A stretch of 64,000 nucleotides of DNA from Thermodesulfovibrio sp. 3907-1M (GTDB taxonomy: Bacteria > Nitrospirota > Thermodesulfovibrionia > Thermodesulfovibrionales > Thermodesulfovibrionaceae). The translations under genes were made by a program, and so were the position numbers. Below are positions 60,403 to 64,000 of the stretch, piece by piece. The notes under the pieces were generated by a model that saw nothing but the letters and a program-made list of their open reading frames with translations, was not told the origin of the DNA and did not search any database. How positions within the stretch are numbered: position 1 is the first letter of the stretch; each line of letters starts with the position of its first letter. Location: assembly GCF_040450955.1 (NCBI RefSeq), contig NZ_CP144373.1, positions 310,001 through 374,000 of the forward strand, read 5' to 3'.

Positions 60403-62268
60403 ATGCCTTATTTTGATGTATCAATTCCCTTTAAACTAAAAACACTTACCTATCAATATGATAAAGATGTAGATCTAAAGGGATTTGCTGTTAAAGTTCC
60501 ACTTAAAAATAGAACTGTTGAAGGCATTGTTATAAAAGGCACTGATAAACCTGAAGAAATAATGCAAATAAAGAGAATTCAGGCAATTATTGGTAGAGCT
60601 TATGAAGAAAAATTCATAGATTTTCTTTACTGGATGAGTTACTATTATGTTTCTGAGATAGGCTCAGTTTTAAGGGCTACTTTTTTTGAAGAGATTATGA
60701 GATTGCTTAAAGGAATAAAAAATAAAAAAGTATCAAGGCATCATACTGAGTTAACTTCTTTTCATTTAGAGCATTATTTTTTAAATGATGAAACTCTTTC
60801 AAAGATCGTTTATAGCACGAATATGGGGAATTATAAAGCATTTCTCGTTCACTGTCCTGATTTTTTCTATGAGATGAAGTTAATGGTTGAAACGGTTAAA
60901 AAACTTTTATCCGTAGACGGAGCAATTCTTTTAATGCTGCCTGAAAAAAAAGATGCCCAGAGACTTTACAGCACTTTAAAGGAATTGGACTGCAGAGTTG
61001 TCCTCCTTCACAGTGAAATGTCTCGCTCAGAGATTTTGTTTTCAATAAAAGAAATAATTGAAAACAGAGCAAAAATTATCGTGGGAACAAGATTTGCCAT
61101 ATTTGCCCCTGTAAAAAAACTTTCATTGATTATGGTATCACAGGAATCCCACTGGCTTTACAAAGAAGAACAATCTCCAAGATATCATGCAAGAGACTGC
61201 GCTATAATGAGAGGATTTATTGAAGGATGTCCTGTAGTGCTTACAGATTTTATGCCATCCACAACTTCTTACTACAATGCACTTAGAGGGAAGTACGAAT
61301 TTATAGAGGATTTCAATAGAGTGAAACATCCTCAGATAAAAGTTTTAAGGCAGCCATATCAAAGCATTTTTCATCCGGAAACATTGCTTTATATGAAACT
61401 TAATTATAAAGAGGGAATTCTTGTTACCTGTCCAAGGAGTGGCTACAGTCTTCTTCGTTGTTCAGAATGTGGAGAAGTGATTAAATGTGAAAAATGCGGG
61501 CTTAGCATGACTTTTCACAAATCCACCAAAACAGTTGAGTGTTTTAGATGCGGGTTTGTTATGAAAGCTCCGCAACAGTGTCTTTATTGTTCTGGAGTTG
61601 ATATACATCCAGTCGGAGTTGGTGTTGAAAGAATTAAAGATGAGCTTAAAAATATTTTTTTAGGCAGGCAGAGTGAGATTAAAGAAATGGAACTTGAGAC
61701 TGAAGAGTATCATGGAGTCTGGGTAGCTGAGACAGGAAAAGTAAAAAAAGGACATCTTCCTGTTTTTAAGGGAGTTGTTGTTGTGGATTTTGATTTTTTT
61801 CTTTTTATTCCTGATTACAGGACTCTTGAAAGAGCTTTTGCAAAAGTTTTATCTCTAAGCCAGCTGATCAGAGAAGATGGAGACTTATTCATTCAGACAA
61901 GAAATCCTTCAAATGAATTTTTTAAATTTATTCGCTCATACAATTTTAAAGATTTTTACCTTTATGAGTTAAAACACAGGCAGGAAGCGGCTTTCCCTCC
62001 ATTTTCAAGGCTTATAAAGTTGATAATAAAAATAAAAGAGTCTGCTTCCGAGTCTGTATTAAATGAGATTAAGGATTTTCTAAAAAGTCATGTAACCGGA
62101 GAAATTATGGGACCTACGAAAAATGAAAATGGTGAATTTGTTTTTATTCTGAGAGCAAAAGATAAAAAAAGGCTTATAGATGACTTCAATAAAGCTGCTC
62201 AAAAATTAAAATTTTTTAAAGGCATTTCTTTTAAAGTTGAAGTTGACCCTGTAAATTTAAAAATCTAA
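60403..62268 (+). CDS. priA: PriA-like primosomal protein with degenerate helicase motifs
   Basis: 621 residues, PriA by overall layout. The N-terminal DNA-binding domain (FDVSIPFKLKTLTYQY...LKGFAVKVPL) and the zinc-binding region with eight Cys (353-396: CSECGEVIKCEKCG...CFRCG...CLYC) are kept, as is the C-terminal domain with FPPFSRLIKL. The ATPase motifs are gone: the Walker A place reads VHCPDFFYEMKL (about 149-160), DEEH became SQESH (246-250), GSATPS became TDFMPS, and AGRAGR became SQLIRE. It likely loads the primosome without unwinding, as proposed for Deinococcus PriA. Confidence 0.88.
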   Translation: MPYFDVSIPFKLKTLTYQYDKDVDLKGFAVKVPLKNRTVEGIVIKGTDKPEEIMQIKRIQAIIGRAYEEKFIDFLYWMSYYYVSEIGSVLRATFFEEIMRLLKGIKNKKVSRHHTELTSFHLEHYFLNDETLSKIVYSTNMGNYKAFLVHCPDFFYEMKLMVETVKKLLSVDGAILLMLPEKKDAQRLYSTLKELDCRVVLLHSEMSRSEILFSIKEIIENRAKIIVGTRFAIFAPVKKLSLIMVSQESHWLYKEEQSPRYHARDCAIMRGFIEGCPVVLTDFMPSTTSYYNALRGKYEFIEDFNRVKHPQIKVLRQPYQSIFHPETLLYMKLNYKEGILVTCPRSGYSLLRCSECGEVIKCEKCGLSMTFHKSTKTVECFRCGFVMKAPQQCLYCSGVDIHPVGVGVERIKDELKNIFLGRQSEIKEMELETEEYHGVWVAETGKVKKGHLPVFKGVVVVDFDFFLFIPDYRTLERAFAKVLSLSQLIREDGDLFIQTRNPSNEFFKFIRSYNFKDFYLYELKHRQEAAFPPFSRLIKLIIKIKESASESVLNEIKDFLKSHVTGEIMGPTKNENGEFVFILRAKDKKRLIDDFNKAAQKLKFFKGISFKVEVDPVNLKI

Positions 62269-63207
62269 AAACAACTTCGTTCTGTCTTTTTTAAAAATTT
62301 TTTTCGCCTTTTCAATATCCCTGGCAATATTTTCCCTTAGTTCTTCGGGTGAATTAAATTTTCTTTCATCCCGAATTCTTTCAATAAAGTGAACCCTTAT
62401 GGTCCTGCCAAGCAGATTTTCTTTAAAATCAAGGATGTGAACCTCATAACTCATATTTATATTGCCAAAAGTTGGATTTTTACCAATGTTTGCCACTCCA
62501 TTACAGGTTTTTAACCCAGGTATTGTGACTTTAACTGCATATACTCCCTGTTTTGGAATAATCTCCTGCTCAGGAACAAAGTTTGCAGTAGGATATCCAA
62601 GAATTGAAGAGCCTCTTGACATACCTTTTATTACTTTACCATCCACATGATAGGCTCTTCCAAGAAACTGATTTGCTTCTTTAATGTTGCCTTCAAAAAG
62701 AGCATTTCTTACAGCTGTGCTGCTTAAAATTTTTCCTCCTTTTTTATAGGCTTTAAGCACAGTAACTTTAAATCCATAAATTTCACCAAGTTTTTTAAGT
62801 AGTTCTCTATCTCCTTTTCTTGCTCTGCCAAATCTGTAATCATATCCTACGACAATCCATTTTGCATTGAATTTTTCAACAAGAATGTCTTTTACAAAAT
62901 CCTCTGCCTCTATCTGAGCAAACTCATAAGTAAAAGGTATAGAAATTGTTAAATCTATCCCACATTTTTCAATTAGCTTTATTTTGTCTTCATTGGTTGT
63001 AATCAGTTTAAGGGGATGCTCTTTATAGAGAACTTTAATTGGATGGGGGTTAAAAGTTATGACCACTGAGGTTCCGTTAATCTCGGTTGCCTTTCTCTTT
63101 ACAAAATAAAAAATTTTCTGATGCCCGATGTGAACTCCGTCAAAGTTTCCTATTGTTATGACAGGGTTTGGATAATCAAGTTTTTCAATTTTTCTAATTA
63201 CCTGCAT
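62257..63207 (-). CDS. ribF: Bifunctional riboflavin kinase / FAD synthetase
   Basis: 316 residues. The nucleotidyltransferase half has TIGNFDGVHIGHQKIF, ITFNPHP and VGYDYRFGRARKGD. The kinase half has GMSRGSSILGYPTANF and YAVKVTIPGLKTCNGVANIGKNPTF-type sequence. It makes FMN and FAD. Overlaps coaE by 14 bases and ends convergently with priA. Confidence 0.95.
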   Translation of the reverse strand: MQVIRKIEKLDYPNPVITIGNFDGVHIGHQKIFYFVKRKATEINGTSVVITFNPHPIKVLYKEHPLKLITTNEDKIKLIEKCGIDLTISIPFTYEFAQIEAEDFVKDILVEKFNAKWIVVGYDYRFGRARKGDRELLKKLGEIYGFKVTVLKAYKKGGKILSSTAVRNALFEGNIKEANQFLGRAYHVDGKVIKGMSRGSSILGYPTANFVPEQEIIPKQGVYAVKVTIPGLKTCNGVANIGKNPTFGNINMSYEVHILDFKENLLGRTIRVHFIERIRDERKFNSPEELRENIARDIEKAKKIFKKDRTKLFLDF

Positions 63208-63805
63208 ATCTGTGCTCCAGTGCTGTTAATTTTTGAAATATCTCTTCCACCTGAGCTTTTGTTTTTTCCACACTCCCTGAATTATCTATTATATAATCTG
63301 ATTTTGATTTTTTCATCTCAATTGGAAACTGTGCTCTGAGTCTCTTAATTGCCTCCTGCTTTGAAATTCCTTTTTTCTGAAGCCTTTGTATTGCTATTTC
63401 ATCAGGAGTCCAAACAGTAATAATTACATCGAATCTGTTCTGATAGCCTCTTTCAAAAATAACAGGTGCTTCAATAACTACAATTTTAGGTTCTCCTCTT
63501 TCAGGAATTTTTTTTATTATTTCATCAATCTTTTCAAATACCTTTGGATGAAGAATATTCTCAAGATATATTCTCATAAGGGGGTTGTCAAAAACTATCT
63601 GAGCTATATATTTTTTGTTGAGTTTTCCCCCTGAAACAACATCCTGTCCAAAAAGTCTTTTAATTTCGTTTATTACTGAAGCTTCATTTAAGAGTTCCTC
63701 AACGATTTTATCAGTACTTATCACATAAGCACCAAGACTTCGGAAGATTTCAGCCACAGTGCTTTTACCCATTCCAAAGTTTCCTGTAAGTCCTACTTTA
63801 ATCAT
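63194..63805 (-). CDS. coaE: Dephospho-CoA kinase
   Basis: 203 residues. Walker A is GLTGNFGMGKSTVAEIF, then LGAYVISTDKIV, the conserved HPKVFEKID and VIEAPVIFERGYQNRFD, and RLRAQFP in the lid. It phosphorylates dephospho-CoA, the last step of CoA synthesis. Its start overlaps the mutS stop by eight bases. Confidence 0.94.
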   Translation of the reverse strand: MIKVGLTGNFGMGKSTVAEIFRSLGAYVISTDKIVEELLNEASVINEIKRLFGQDVVSGGKLNKKYIAQIVFDNPLMRIYLENILHPKVFEKIDEIIKKIPERGEPKIVVIEAPVIFERGYQNRFDVIITVWTPDEIAIQRLQKKGISKQEAIKRLRAQFPIEMKKSKSDYIIDNSGSVEKTKAQVEEIFQKLTALEHRYAGN

Positions 63806-64000
63806 TTTTCAGCATCTCCTTAAGCTCTTTAAGTTTTTTTAATGCTTTCTCGGGTGTGATATTTTCTATATCAATTTTTGCTATCTCGGCAACGATAGGG
63901 TCTCCCTGAAAAAATAAATCAAGCTGCTTTGCCTTTGGGCGAAAGGTCTGGAATTCTTTTTTCTCAAGTTTTTTTAATATATCCTTTGCCCTCAAGACAA
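63798..64000 (-). CDS. mutS: DNA mismatch repair protein MutS, C-terminal end (partial)
   Basis: The frame runs off the right edge with no stop upstream, and only the last 67 or so codons are visible. RAKDILKKLEKKEF, KQLDLFFQGDPIVAEIAKIDI and ITPEKALKKLKELKEML fit the end of MutS (the QLSLF motif and the tPxxAL-xxL-xxLk tail). ATPase and clamp domains are outside the window. Confidence 0.8.
   Translation of the reverse strand, partial: VLRAKDILKKLEKKEFQTFRPKAKQLDLFFQGDPIVAEIAKIDIENITPEKALKKLKELKEMLKND

Overview
The window is AT-rich, densely packed and almost entirely bacterial housekeeping DNA, interrupted by one large CRISPR-Cas locus and one cluster of envelope genes. The gene content (archaeal-type short phosphatidylserine decarboxylase, ThyX, complete late cobalamin pathway with a TonB receptor, PA2779-like protein, TTGTCATTCCGAG-type hairpin repeats, low GC, TTG/GTG starts) suits a Gram-negative thermophile of the Thermodesulfovibrio/Nitrospirota kind. 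That assignment is inference; no rRNA is present to prove it.

Layout. 1-5273: end of an MTA phosphorylase gene, an L,D-transpeptidase, a Pif1-WYL helicase, a TPR protein, a Cys-rich protein, a CDF metal exporter and an inositol-phosphatase-type enzyme. 5345-19955: CRISPR-Cas. Two arrays with the same 36-bp repeat, each behind a nearly identical 154-bp leader, are read on the minus strand. A nine-gene minus-strand operon lies upstream of them (19744 to 8124): CARF-nuclease, Cas10 (GGDD, no HD domain), Csm3-like Cas7, Csx10 with a helical tail, a double Cas7, Csx19, a 635-aa RAMP of the TIGR03986 type, a Cas6-RT-Cas1 fusion, and Cas2. This is a subtype III-D effector joined to a reverse-transcriptase adaptation module. 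The RT carries HADT instead of YADD, and the CARF effector lacks the usual ExK of its nuclease. Hairpin mobile-type repeats have inserted in the old ends of both arrays, and one more copy lies beyond the other end of the locus.

20089-23769: a DtxR/MntR-type regulator and a hisC-hisB-thyX-cysK/M operon. 24032-29876: envelope genes (beta-barrel, DUF4410 and TraT lipoproteins, an exported TPR-Ppx/GppA-like fusion), followed by a small membrane protein and a UPF1-like helicase (to 33046). 33190-37133: ilvC-psd-pssA-leuA operon. 37113-39254: DUF815 ATPase, Ogt, tRNA-Lys(CTT), sirtuin. 39299-48706: a cobalamin riboswitch controlling btuB and eight overlapping cobalamin genes. 48696-54526: iscA-like-hemB-uvrB, fdhD, adh-nth. 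54689-64000: GGDEF protein, rimP-nusA-recG, small lipoproteins, a PriA that has lost its helicase motifs, ribF, coaE and the end of mutS.

How the genes work together: Cas6-RT-Cas1 plus Cas2 should acquire spacers and process crRNA, and Cas10/Csm3/Csx10/double Cas7/635-aa RAMP/Csx19 should form the RNA-targeting complex. Cyclic oligoadenylate from Cas10 should switch the CARF protein. The B12 operon imports corrinoids and finishes the nucleotide loop under B12 feedback. Many genes without a Shine-Dalgarno have a -10 box 6-8 nt before the start codon, pointing to frequent leaderless transcripts.
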